A program made the position numbers and the translations under genes. Source: Bacteroidota bacterium (lineage in GTDB: Bacteria > Bacteroidota > Bacteroidia > Chitinophagales > Chitinophagaceae). From it: 32,648 nucleotides of DNA. Shown here piece after piece: positions 1-7,434 of the stretch (position 1 is its first letter; every line of letters begins with the position of its first letter). The notes beneath the pieces are model-generated. The model searched no databases, was not told where the DNA came from, and was given only the letters and a program-made list of their open reading frames with translations. The stretch spans positions 1 to 32,648 of the forward strand of contig JAHEFK010000003.1 in assembly GCA_024640225.1 (NCBI GenBank), read 5' to 3'.

Positions 1-2
1 CT

Positions 3-35
3 CTAGATGATATGTTTGGCATGGCGCAAAAATAA
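3..35 (+). CDS. Possible C-terminal tail of a rightward gene cut by the window edge
   Basis: From position 3 the frame reads LDDMFGMAQK and stops at TAA 33-35. It is followed by a symmetric hairpin at 61-90 that would suit two converging genes, the other being the DUF1573 gene that stops at 107. The residues look like a normal protein tail but are too few to name a family. The call rests on context only; chance is a real alternative. Confidence 0.35.
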   Translation, partial: LDDMFGMAQK

Positions 36-60
36 TTTAAAAATTGCTTTAATTAAAATA

Positions 61-91
61 AAAAAGTCAGCAATTGCTTGCTGACTTTTAT
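61..91. terminator. Bidirectional Rho-independent terminator
   Basis: An 8-bp perfect stem (AGTCAGCA / TGCTGACT, 65-72 with 79-86) is flanked by an A run on the left and a T run on the right, so it can end transcription in both directions. It lies just beyond the stop of the leftward DUF1573 gene. Confidence 0.85.
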
Positions 92-106
92 ATAAGTAGT
101 TATACC

Positions 107-553
107 TTATTTTGCTGGAGCTGCTGCTGGAGCTGCTTGCGTTACTGTACCTCTGATAAAAATCTCATAACGATCTTTACCTTCTGGTAATTGCGCATTA
201 GATTGGATAAATACAGATTTAAAAATTGGACCAGGGCGACCTTGTGTATTGTAATGAACCGTGATTTTAGCTGATTTACCAGGTAAAATTGGTTCTTTTG
301 GCCATTCTGGCGTAGTGCAACCGCAAGAACCAGTTGCATTTTGAATTACCAATGGCTCTTTACCAACATTTTTAAATTCAAATACATGCTCAGCTACAGG
401 TCCTTCTGGAATAGTACCAAAGTCGTATGTATCTCCTTTATCCTTAAATTGAAATTTAGGAGCATTAGGATTTGCTGCAGGCTTAGCAGCATCTTGAGCG
501 AATGTTACAACAGAAGCTATTGCAAGACCGAAAGTTAAAATCAATTGTTTCAT
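107..553 (-). CDS. DUF1573 secreted protein (copy 1)
   Basis: This is a 148-residue exported protein. Residues 1-19 form a signal peptide ending in TFA before Gln20. The mature part is one DUF1573 domain, an immunoglobulin-like fold common in Bacteroidota, with the family hallmarks DFGTIPEGP (about 44-52) and the cysteine pair in GSCGCTTP (Cys77, Cys79). The tail is rich in Ala and Pro. No enzymatic function is established for the family; a periplasmic or surface binding role is inference. The gene follows its paralogue with a 20-base gap and no promoter box between them, so the two are probably cotranscribed and end at the hairpin 61-91. Confidence 0.9.
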   Translation of the reverse strand: MKQLILTFGLAIASVVTFAQDAAKPAANPNAPKFQFKDKGDTYDFGTIPEGPVAEHVFEFKNVGKEPLVIQNATGSCGCTTPEWPKEPILPGKSAKITVHYNTQGRPGPIFKSVFIQSNAQLPEGKDRYEIFIRGTVTQAAPAAAPAK

Positions 554-573
554 AGTGGTTTTATTTTTAAGTA

Positions 574-1041
574 TTAATTTGTTTTAATCATTGAATTATT
601 TTGTGGCACTGAAGACTCTGGCGCTTTTTCAACTTCCCCTTTAATAAATAGTACTTTAGAACCAGCATTAGATAAGACGGTCAAATTTTTATTGAATGGA
701 CCCGGTCTGCCTTGCGTACCATAAGACGCTTTAATAACGCCTGTTTTACCAGGTAAAATCGGATCCTTTGTGTAAGTAGGTGTAGTGCAACCACATGAAG
801 GCTGTACACGTTGAATAATAATAGGCTCTTTACCCGTGTTTTTAAAACTGAATTCAAATTCAGCAGCAGGACCTTCTGGTATCGTACCAAAATCATGCGT
901 ATCTACTTTAAAAGCCATATTTTCTGACACTAAAGTAGTTACTGGTGCACCAGGATTAGCGGCTACTTCTTTTTTCTCTTGCGCTAAGCCTTGAGTAGCC
1001 AAAGCGACTAAACAACTTAAAGAAAGAATTAATTTTTTCAT
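574..1041 (-). CDS. DUF1573 secreted protein (copy 2)
   Basis: This is a 155-residue paralogue of the next gene, with the same order of features: signal peptide (MKKLILSLSC to GLA|Q), DFGTIPEGP, GKEPIIIQ, PSCGCTTP with two cysteines, and ILPGKTG. The frame is open up to an ATG at 1077, but the promoter box TATATTTG lies at 1068-1061 on this strand, inside that longer version, and the signal peptide begins at the ATG at 1041. I therefore choose 1041. It is the first gene of a two-gene unit. Its role is unknown beyond being an exported DUF1573 domain. It diverges from the glycosyltransferase at 1144. Confidence 0.9.
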   Translation of the reverse strand: MKKLILSLSCLVALATQGLAQEKKEVAANPGAPVTTLVSENMAFKVDTHDFGTIPEGPAAEFEFSFKNTGKEPIIIQRVQPSCGCTTPTYTKDPILPGKTGVIKASYGTQGRPGPFNKNLTVLSNAGSKVLFIKGEVEKAPESSVPQNNSMIKTN

Positions 1042-1060
1042 ATACCTATAATTTAGACTA

Positions 1061-1068
1061 CAAATATA
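1061..1068 (-). promoter_or_regulatory. -7 promoter element for the DUF1573 pair
   Basis: TATATTTG on the minus strand matches TAnnTTTG exactly. It sits 19 bases before the ATG at 1041 and excludes the longer start at 1077. No convincing -33 element is visible. Confidence 0.6.
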
Positions 1069-1131
1069 TATTTTCATAGCAAATAATCATACATTTTCCT
1101 TGTTAATCCATAGTTAATCATAAACAATCGA

Positions 1132-1139
1132 TATTTTTG
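1132..1139 (+). promoter_or_regulatory. -7 promoter element for the GT9 operon
   Basis: TATTTTTG matches TAnnTTTG. Only four bases separate it from the ATG at 1144, so the transcript would start at or next to the start codon, that is, nearly leaderless. Confidence 0.55.
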
Positions 1140-1143
1140 CAAA

Positions 1144-2145
1144 ATGTTTAAATTCCTAGTTATACAAACTGCTTTTATAGGCGATGCTATTTTAGCAAGT
1201 GCTTGTATAGAGGAATTGCATAAAAGCCATCCTAAGGCAACTATTGATTTTTTAGTTCGAAAGGGCAATGAACAATTATTTGAAAAGCATCCTTTTCTCA
1301 ACAAAGTACTAATCTGGAATAAACAGCAGCATAAATTGCAACATTTTTTCAAAACCCTACAAAGCATCCGTAAAGAAGAATATACCCATGTAATTAACTT
1401 ACATCGCTATACCAGCTCTGGGCTTTTTACTGTTTTTTCTGGTGCAAAGGAAACAATCGGGTTTGACAAAAATCCACTATCCTTTTTATTTACTAAAAAA
1501 ATAAAACATCGTATAAGTGACTATGGCGATACGCATTGGGTGCATGAAACGGAGCGAAACCATGAACTTATAGCAGCTATTACATCCCTAAATGTACAAT
1601 TGCCAAAACTATACCCTAGCGAACATGATTTTGCAAAAGTAGCTGCTTTGAAAAAACAAGCTTACATAACTATAGCACCAAGTTCGGTATGGTTTACCAA
1701 ACAATTTCCTATAGCAAAATGGATTGCTTTTGTAAAAACAGTACCTAAACACTATGCTATTTATTTATTGGGTGGCAAAGGCGATCATGCCATGGCAGCA
1801 TTAATAGCTGAATATGCTAAGGACAATTGTGTTAATTTGTGTGGCAATTTAAGTCTATTAGAATCTGCCGCACTCATGCAAGATGCGTTTATGAATTATG
1901 TAAATGATTCGGGGCCCTTACATATATGCTCAGCAATGAATGCTCCAACAAGAGCTATCTTTTGCTCTACGCAAGCAAATTTTGGGTTTGGACCCTTAAG
2001 TACCAATAGTAAAATTATAACGTACAAAGAAAATTTAGCCTGTAAACCTTGTGGCTTGCATGGCAAAAAAGAATGTCCTGAAGGACATTTTACATGTGCA
2101 CTAGGAATTGATATTAACGAACTAAGCGAATGCTTAACAGCATAG
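1144..2145 (+). CDS. Glycosyltransferase family 9 (heptosyltransferase-like)
   Basis: This is a 333-residue GT-B enzyme of family GT9, which transfers sugars onto the lipopolysaccharide core at the cytoplasmic face of the inner membrane. The N-terminus FLVIQTAFIGDAILAS is the typical first strand and loop (usual form GDxxxxxP). The C-terminal half has LLGGKGD, the segment NLCGNLSLLESAALM, and the nucleotide-sugar motif NDSGPLH followed by HICSAMNAPTRAIF. A cysteine-bearing tail, CKPCGLHGKKECPEGHFTC, is common in the family. The substrate cannot be fixed from sequence; heptose is the family default. It leads a five-gene run, with 19 bases to cca. Confidence 0.9.
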   Translation: MFKFLVIQTAFIGDAILASACIEELHKSHPKATIDFLVRKGNEQLFEKHPFLNKVLIWNKQQHKLQHFFKTLQSIRKEEYTHVINLHRYTSSGLFTVFSGAKETIGFDKNPLSFLFTKKIKHRISDYGDTHWVHETERNHELIAAITSLNVQLPKLYPSEHDFAKVAALKKQAYITIAPSSVWFTKQFPIAKWIAFVKTVPKHYAIYLLGGKGDHAMAALIAEYAKDNCVNLCGNLSLLESAALMQDAFMNYVNDSGPLHICSAMNAPTRAIFCSTQANFGFGPLSTNSKIITYKENLACKPCGLHGKKECPEGHFTCALGIDINELSECLTA

Positions 2146-2164
2146 TAAAAAAGAAGAAAAAAGA

Positions 2165-3580
2165 ATGGATATTCAATGTTCAGAATGGGAATTAGACTTG
2201 TTTAAGAAAATAGGTGCTGCAGCGGATAAGCTGCAAATGCCCTGTTTCTTAATAGGAGGATTTGTGCGCGACAAACTTATAAATAGGGCTACTAAAGATG
2301 CCGATATAGTTTGTGTAGGTGATGGCATACAATTAGCTCAAGAAGTAGCCAATTTATTTCAACCAAAACCCAATGTGCATTTTTTCAAAACCTTTGGAAC
2401 CGCTCAAATCAAAGTAAACGACTTTGATATAGAATTTGTTGGAGCAAGGAAAGAATCTTACCATGAACATTCAAGAAAACCCATGGTAGAAAACGGCACC
2501 ATTGAAGACGATCAAAACAGAAGAGATTTTACAATTAATGCCCTAGCTATTGGCTTGAACAAAACTAATTTTGGAACCTTAGTTGACCCTTTTGATGGGC
2601 TATTAGATCTTGAAAATAAAATTCTACGAACCCCACTCAATCCAGATATAACCTTTAGCGACGATCCTTTGCGTATGATGCGCTGCATTCGCTTTGCAAG
2701 TCAACTAGGGTTTTATATTGAAGAGCAAACATTCTTAGCCATTGAACGTAATAAAGATCGAATTGCCATTGTTTCTCAAGAGCGTATTACCGATGAATTA
2801 AATAAAATCATTGCATCGCCAAAACCTTCTGTTGGTTTCGACTTGCTATTCAAAAGCAAACTATTGAGTGTTATATTCCCATCTATGCAAGCACTATCCG
2901 GTGCTGAATATGTAGATGGCCTTGGACATAAAGACAATTTCTATCATACGCTAGAAGTGTTGGATAATACCGCTAAACAAAGTACAAATTTATGGCTTCG
3001 ATGGGCTGCCATCTTACATGATATAGGCAAACCAGCAACTAAACGCTTCGAAGAAGGCCACGGATGGACCTTTCATGGACATGAAGTGGTGGGTATGCGT
3101 ATGGTTTCTAAAATTTTCAAGCAATTGAAACTGCCCTTAAACGAGCACATGAAATATGTTGAAAAATTAGTTTTGCTTCATTTAAGACCTATTAGTTTAA
3201 GTAGGGATGAAATAACAGACGCCGCAATGCGTCGCTTATTGTTTGACGCGGGCGAAGATTTGGAAGATTTAATGATCTTGTGCAAAAGTGATATCACCTC
3301 TAAAAATCAAGCTAAAGTAAAACGCTTTTTAGCCAACTTTGATTTAGTAATAGAACGATTAAAGATCGTTGAAGAAAAAGATAAGATTCGAAATTGGCAG
3401 CCACCAATTGATGGAGCAATCATAATGCAAACCTTTCAATTAGGTCCTTCTAGAGAAGTAGGTATTATTAAAACTGCTGTTAGAGAAGCAATTTTAGATG
3501 GTCTTATTGAAAATAATTATGATGCTGCTTTCGAATATATGCTTCAACAAGCCGCTGAACTCGGCCTCAAAAAACCTTAG
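2165..3580 (+). CDS. cca: CCA-adding tRNA nucleotidyltransferase with HD domain
   Basis: This 471-residue class II enzyme adds or repairs the 3' CCA end of tRNA in the cytoplasm. The nucleotidyltransferase head has GG (31-32), VRD (34-36) and the metal-binding DAD (45-47). RRDFTINAL (119-127) and DPLRMMRCIRFA (167-178) mark the head and neck. A C-terminal HD phosphohydrolase domain starts near 255 with His260 and carries HDIGKP at 285-290. The HD form is the normal Bacteroidota version and could supply 2',3'-cyclic phosphatase activity, by analogy with the E. coli enzyme. A pure poly(A) polymerase role cannot be excluded, but the architecture favours Cca. Five bases separate it from the next gene. 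Confidence 0.92.
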   Translation: MDIQCSEWELDLFKKIGAAADKLQMPCFLIGGFVRDKLINRATKDADIVCVGDGIQLAQEVANLFQPKPNVHFFKTFGTAQIKVNDFDIEFVGARKESYHEHSRKPMVENGTIEDDQNRRDFTINALAIGLNKTNFGTLVDPFDGLLDLENKILRTPLNPDITFSDDPLRMMRCIRFASQLGFYIEEQTFLAIERNKDRIAIVSQERITDELNKIIASPKPSVGFDLLFKSKLLSVIFPSMQALSGAEYVDGLGHKDNFYHTLEVLDNTAKQSTNLWLRWAAILHDIGKPATKRFEEGHGWTFHGHEVVGMRMVSKIFKQLKLPLNEHMKYVEKLVLLHLRPISLSRDEITDAAMRRLLFDAGEDLEDLMILCKSDITSKNQAKVKRFLANFDLVIERLKIVEEKDKIRNWQPPIDGAIIMQTFQLGPSREVGIIKTAVREAILDGLIENNYDAAFEYMLQQAAELGLKKP

Positions 3581-3585
3581 AAAAA

Positions 3586-3939
3586 ATGTCCATTAAACTA
3601 CCTACCATACAAACACTGCCTTTCTTATTTAAAGCCATTGCCGTTTTTCACTTATTATTATTTTGCTATAGCCTCTATAATGCCATTGGTTTTTCATTGA
3701 ATACTTTTGTATGGCTTTTCCCCTTAAACTATGGAATATATACTGCCATTTGGATTTGGGTAAGTTATTTTAAAAAGAAAGCAGCCATAGCTTATATTGT
3801 ATATACCTGTCTCAATCTTATCTTATGGATAAAGCCTAGTCAAGTAGCCAGCTTTAATGATTTCCGGAGCATAACGCTTTTTCCTATTGATTGCATTTTA
3901 GTATTTTTATTATTATTTATTTACAAGCAATTAAAATAA
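3586..3939 (+). CDS. Small polytopic membrane protein of unknown function
   Basis: I do not recognise this 117-residue protein. It has about four hydrophobic segments, roughly residues 11-33, 38-60, 66-82 and 96-114, with a basic loop YFKKKAA after the second and a KQLK tail, which suggests the ends face the cytoplasm. It has no signal peptide, catalytic motif or cysteine pair. It sits 5 bases after cca and 1 base before the BtuF-like gene, so it is translated from the same message. Its reality is supported by this packing and by the absence of a competing frame; its function is not. Confidence 0.75.
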   Translation: MSIKLPTIQTLPFLFKAIAVFHLLLFCYSLYNAIGFSLNTFVWLFPLNYGIYTAIWIWVSYFKKKAAIAYIVYTCLNLILWIKPSQVASFNDFRSITLFPIDCILVFLLLFIYKQLK

Positions 3940-3940
3940 A

Positions 3941-4738
3941 ATGCAGACAAGCACGTATAAAGACATGATGGGCCGATGGGTAGCTATATCCCATTCACCA
4001 AAACGCATCATTTCTTTAGTGCCTTCTCAAACAGAATTATTATTTGATTTAGGATTAGATGAAGAAGTGGTTGGCATTACCAAATTTTGTGAACATCCAA
4101 ATGCTTGGCGCAAACAAAAAACCATTGTTGGTGGCACTAAAAAAGTAGACTATAACATCATTGACCAATTAGCACCTGATTTAATCATTGCTAACAAAGA
4201 GGAAAACACCAAAGAGATGATTGCTGCTTTAGAGGCAAAATATCCTGTATGGATAAGTGATGTAACTACAAAAATTGAAAATGAATTAATGATTGAGCAA
4301 ATTGGTGCCCTTGTTCAAAGGCCTCAACAAGCGTTATTAATCATTTCAAAAATTCAACAGGCTTTCTCAAAATTAAAATGCTTATCTAGCGATCTTAAAG
4401 TAGCCTATTTTATCTGGAAAGATCCTTGGATGGTAGCAGCATCTAATACGTTTATACAGGAGATGCTATTAGAAAATGAATGGAGTAATGTTTTTGAGCA
4501 TAAAGAACGCTATCCTATAATTTCTATAGATGAACTAATAGAAGCAAATCCAGAAGTGATTTTTCTTTCTTCCGAACCCTACCCTTTCAAAGATAAACAT
4601 ATAGAAGAACTAGCATTGCAATTGCCCAACACCAAAATCATATTGGTAGATGGCACCTATTTTAGTTGGTATGGTAGTCGAATGCAAAATGCAACTGCAT
4701 ATTTTGAAGAACTCCATCAACAATTATATTATGGATAA
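3941..4738 (+). CDS. BtuF-like helical-backbone metal/cobalamin-binding protein
   Basis: This is a 265-residue member of the ABC-transporter substrate-binding superfamily that handles cobalamin, haem and siderophores. RIISLVPSQTELLFDLGL and VGITKFCEHP near the N-terminus, VGGTKKVDYNIIDQLAPDLIIA, and WKDPWMVAASNTFIQEML are the recurring family blocks. Oddly, it has no signal peptide or lipobox: the protein starts directly with MQTSTYKDMMGRWVAI. It may stay in the cytoplasm, and no BtuC or BtuD partner lies nearby. The stop overlaps the start of the following gene by eight bases. Family placement is firm; the ligand is not known. Confidence 0.85.
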   Translation: MQTSTYKDMMGRWVAISHSPKRIISLVPSQTELLFDLGLDEEVVGITKFCEHPNAWRKQKTIVGGTKKVDYNIIDQLAPDLIIANKEENTKEMIAALEAKYPVWISDVTTKIENELMIEQIGALVQRPQQALLIISKIQQAFSKLKCLSSDLKVAYFIWKDPWMVAASNTFIQEMLLENEWSNVFEHKERYPIISIDELIEANPEVIFLSSEPYPFKDKHIEELALQLPNTKIILVDGTYFSWYGSRMQNATAYFEELHQQLYYG

Positions 4739-6266
4739 CAAAAATATATTTAGTTCTTTTTTCCCGCTGTTCTTGTTTGTTCTTTTATGGGTGTGTTTTC
4801 ATTCTTTATATCAGTACCATATTGACCCAGACACAGCAGCTTGTTTGCAAATATCGGACGCTTATGTGCAAGGGCATTTTTGGGATGCTATTAACGGGTT
4901 GTGGAGCCCCTTGCAATGTTGGCTAGTTGCAATAATTCACTATACAACACCCCTTAGTACATTAAATGCTACGCATACTTTCAACTTTATACTATGTCTA
5001 TTATTGCTATGGCGACTAGGATACATAATAACACAATGGCAACTTTCTAATTTCAACCAACTATTACTAAAAAGCAGTTTTGCTATTTTTTTGTTTTACG
5101 CTTGTCATGCGCAACTATTTGGAGATATACTCCTGAGTTATTGCATATTAGAATATTTAAACTTAACACAAAAGCAAGATTTTTTATCTTCTACTAAAAC
5201 CGTATTAATAGCTGGTTTGCTCATTGGAATTGGCACCTTAAGCAAATCCTATGCATTTTATTTTGGCGGATTACATTTTTTGTGTTTATTGATATATACC
5301 TATAAATTCAATTTCAAAAAATATACATCACTTGCTATTTTTCTATTAGGTATTGCTATCTGTATTATTCCTTGGGTATTTTGCATACATGAAAAATACG
5401 GTGTATGGAATTTTAGTTTAGCTGGCATGCTCAATAGATCTTGGTTGCTAAACGGTACGTATCAATTAAAAAAGAGCATCCAGTATTTTATTATTCCTTT
5501 TAGCCACACAATAGCCCATTGGCAAGATCCTTTCTGGACAGAAGATCATTTTTCTACTGTCTTTGATTCCTCTTTTCTAATAAAAAAACAACTAGCGCGT
5601 TTAGTTTTTGCCTTTTGGGAATTTATTCAAAGTGCAACCATAGTAAGCTGGGCTTATCTGCTCCTGTTTTTTCAACTAGTTAAACAGCTAATCAAAAAAA
5701 ATAGCATTCAATACATTCCAATCAATACATGGTCTATAGCAATATTATGTTTGCCAATCGGCTATCTTACCATTCATGTAGAAAGCAGGTACTTATGGCC
5801 TTCACTAATACCATGCATGCTTTTTTGTTTTTCCTATTTAGATCAAGAAAGCAAAGAAAAAGATGCATTTACGTTGAAGACAAGCGCAATACTTTTAGCT
5901 TTATCATTTATAATCTTCCCTATAATTTATTTGAAGGAACATAAAAACGCAGGCAAAGAAATAGCTGTAATCGCTCAGCATCTTCCTGAAAATTTGAAAG
6001 GGGAGTACATCGTTAGCAACATAGATCCAAATCAAGGCATTATTTTAGCGTATTGGTCGAAGAGCCTTTATTGCAGTCCGATAGGAAATGTATATACGGA
6101 TGCTCAATGGCCACGTTTTGCTTATAATATGCATATATCCTACTACATTGAATTTCATGAAAACAGCGGAATCAATCACACAAAACCATTAAATTCACTG
6201 AATTATAGCGCATTACACCCTATCTATCAAACAGAAAATCTTACTATTTATCAAATTGCGCATTGA
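4731..6266 (+). CDS. Polytopic membrane glycosyltransferase (GT39/ArnT-like, GT-C fold)
   Basis: This is a 511-residue membrane protein with about ten to eleven hydrophobic segments. After the first segment it has HIDPDTAACLQISDAYVQG, the acidic first periplasmic loop expected of GT-C transferases that use lipid-linked sugars; this is followed by GLWSPL. The last roughly 100 residues form a soluble tail. The frame is open from 4650, but MDNKNIFSSFFPLF at 4731 begins right before the first membrane helix and overlaps the previous gene by eight bases, so I start there. It shares the operon with a GT9 enzyme, consistent with modification of envelope glycans. The exact donor and acceptor are unknown. 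Confidence 0.8.
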   Translation: MDNKNIFSSFFPLFLFVLLWVCFHSLYQYHIDPDTAACLQISDAYVQGHFWDAINGLWSPLQCWLVAIIHYTTPLSTLNATHTFNFILCLLLLWRLGYIITQWQLSNFNQLLLKSSFAIFLFYACHAQLFGDILLSYCILEYLNLTQKQDFLSSTKTVLIAGLLIGIGTLSKSYAFYFGGLHFLCLLIYTYKFNFKKYTSLAIFLLGIAICIIPWVFCIHEKYGVWNFSLAGMLNRSWLLNGTYQLKKSIQYFIIPFSHTIAHWQDPFWTEDHFSTVFDSSFLIKKQLARLVFAFWEFIQSATIVSWAYLLLFFQLVKQLIKKNSIQYIPINTWSIAILCLPIGYLTIHVESRYLWPSLIPCMLFCFSYLDQESKEKDAFTLKTSAILLALSFIIFPIIYLKEHKNAGKEIAVIAQHLPENLKGEYIVSNIDPNQGIILAYWSKSLYCSPIGNVYTDAQWPRFAYNMHISYYIEFHENSGINHTKPLNSLNYSALHPIYQTENLTIYQIAH

Positions 6267-6292
6267 GATTTATAGTATATTTTGTAAATTTG
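6262..6292 (+). promoter_or_regulatory. Promoter of fbaB
   Basis: ATTG at 6262-6265, a 19-base spacer, then TAAATTTG at 6285-6292 fits the two-part Bacteroidota promoter. It implies a leader of about 25-30 bases before the ATG at 6325. Confidence 0.65.
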
Positions 6293-6324
6293 AAAATCGA
6301 TAATTAATTCTTAAACATATAATC

Positions 6325-7383
6325 ATGGCATCAAAGAAAATTCAAGAGTTGTTGGGAGATCAAGCGTCTTTCCTTTTAGATCACAAATGCACAACCATCG
6401 ACAAATCGCAAATTCATTTGCCTTCACCAAATCACGTACAAGATATTTGGTTGCATTCGAATAGAAATAATACAACCCTTAGAAATATTCAACAAATTTT
6501 AGATAATGGTCGTTTAGGAGGAACGGGCTATGTAAGTATCCTTCCGGTTGACCAAGGCATTGAACACAGTGCTGGTGCATCTTTTGCTCCAAATCCAATT
6601 TATTTTGATCCTGAAAATATTGTAAAATTAGCTATCGAAGGTGGTTGCAATGCTGTTTGTTCTACATTTGGTGTTTTAGGCAATATCTCCAGAAAATACG
6701 CGCACAAAATTCCAATGATGGTTAAGATCAACCACAATGAGTTTTTATCGTACCCTAACAAATTTGATCAAGTTATGTATGGCACCATTAAAGAAGCTTG
6801 GAATATGGGTGCTATTGCAGTGGGCGCTACTGTCTATTTTGGTTCAGAAGAAAGCACCCGACAAATTCAAGAAGTGGCGAGAGCATTCGAAATGGCACAC
6901 GAATTAGGTATGGCTACTGTATTATGGTGCTATACGCGTAATAATGGCTTTAAAGTAAACGGAATTGACTACCATGCATCTGCAGATTTGACGGGACAAG
7001 CTAATCACTTAGGCGTTACCATTCAAGCAGATATTATCAAACAAAAATTACCTACCAATAACGGTGGTTATTTAGCTACAGGACATGGTAAAACAAGCAA
7101 ATTGGTGTATGACAAATTAACTACCGATCACCCTATTGATTTAGCACGCTATCAAGTTGCTAATTGCTACATGGGCCGCGTAGGTCTTATTAATTCTGGA
7201 GGCGAATCAAAAGGTGCTACTGACTTATCAGAAGCAGTTGCAACAGCCGTTGTCAACAAACGTGCTGGTGGTATGGGATTGATTAGCGGAAGAAAAGCTT
7301 TCCAAAAAGACATGAAGGTAGGTATCGAATTATTAAATACCATTCAAGATGTATATTTAGACGAAAGCATCACAATTGCATAA
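6325..7383 (+). CDS. fbaB: Class I fructose-bisphosphate aldolase (DhnA/FbaB type)
   Basis: This 352-residue cytoplasmic enzyme interconverts fructose 1,6-bisphosphate with dihydroxyacetone phosphate and glyceraldehyde 3-phosphate. [20 protein letters not shown] is the DhnA-family signature, followed by ALEGG-like [21 protein letters not shown] and [12 protein letters not shown]. The Schiff-base lysine probably lies in [26 protein letters not shown] and GLISGRKAF near the C-terminus form the phosphate-binding end of the barrel. It has its own promoter and a terminator directly behind it, so it is a single-gene unit. The class I archaeal-type enzyme is usual in this phylum. Assignment is secure. 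Confidence 0.95.
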   Translation: MASKKIQELLGDQASFLLDHKCTTIDKSQIHLPSPNHVQDIWLHSNRNNTTLRNIQQILDNGRLGGTGYVSILPVDQGIEHSAGASFAPNPIYFDPENIVKLAIEGGCNAVCSTFGVLGNISRKYAHKIPMMVKINHNEFLSYPNKFDQVMYGTIKEAWNMGAIAVGATVYFGSEESTRQIQEVARAFEMAHELGMATVLWCYTRNNGFKVNGIDYHASADLTGQANHLGVTIQADIIKQKLPTNNGGYLATGHGKTSKLVYDKLTTDHPIDLARYQVANCYMGRVGLINSGGESKGATDLSEAVATAVVNKRAGGMGLISGRKAFQKDMKVGIELLNTIQDVYLDESITIA

Positions 7384-7397
7384 TTAAAACCTTGCAT

Positions 7398-7434
7398 AAA
7401 AAAAAGCTCCTTCGTTTGAAGGAGCTTTTTTTTA
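7398..7434. terminator. Bidirectional terminator between fbaB and murF-alr
   Basis: GCTCCTTC / GAAGGAGC (7406-7413 with 7418-7425) forms an 8-bp stem with a GTTT loop, flanked by an A run and a T run. The right flank touches the murF-alr stop at 7432-7434. Confidence 0.9.

Noticed and set aside
1074-1367. 97-residue minus-strand frame opposite the GT9 gene
   Set aside because: It lies antisense within a clear glycosyltransferase gene, has low-complexity Cys/Leu composition and no supporting signals.
5729-5944. 71-residue frame within the membrane glycosyltransferase
   Set aside because: It overlaps the long membrane-protein frame out of phase and has no domain or start context.
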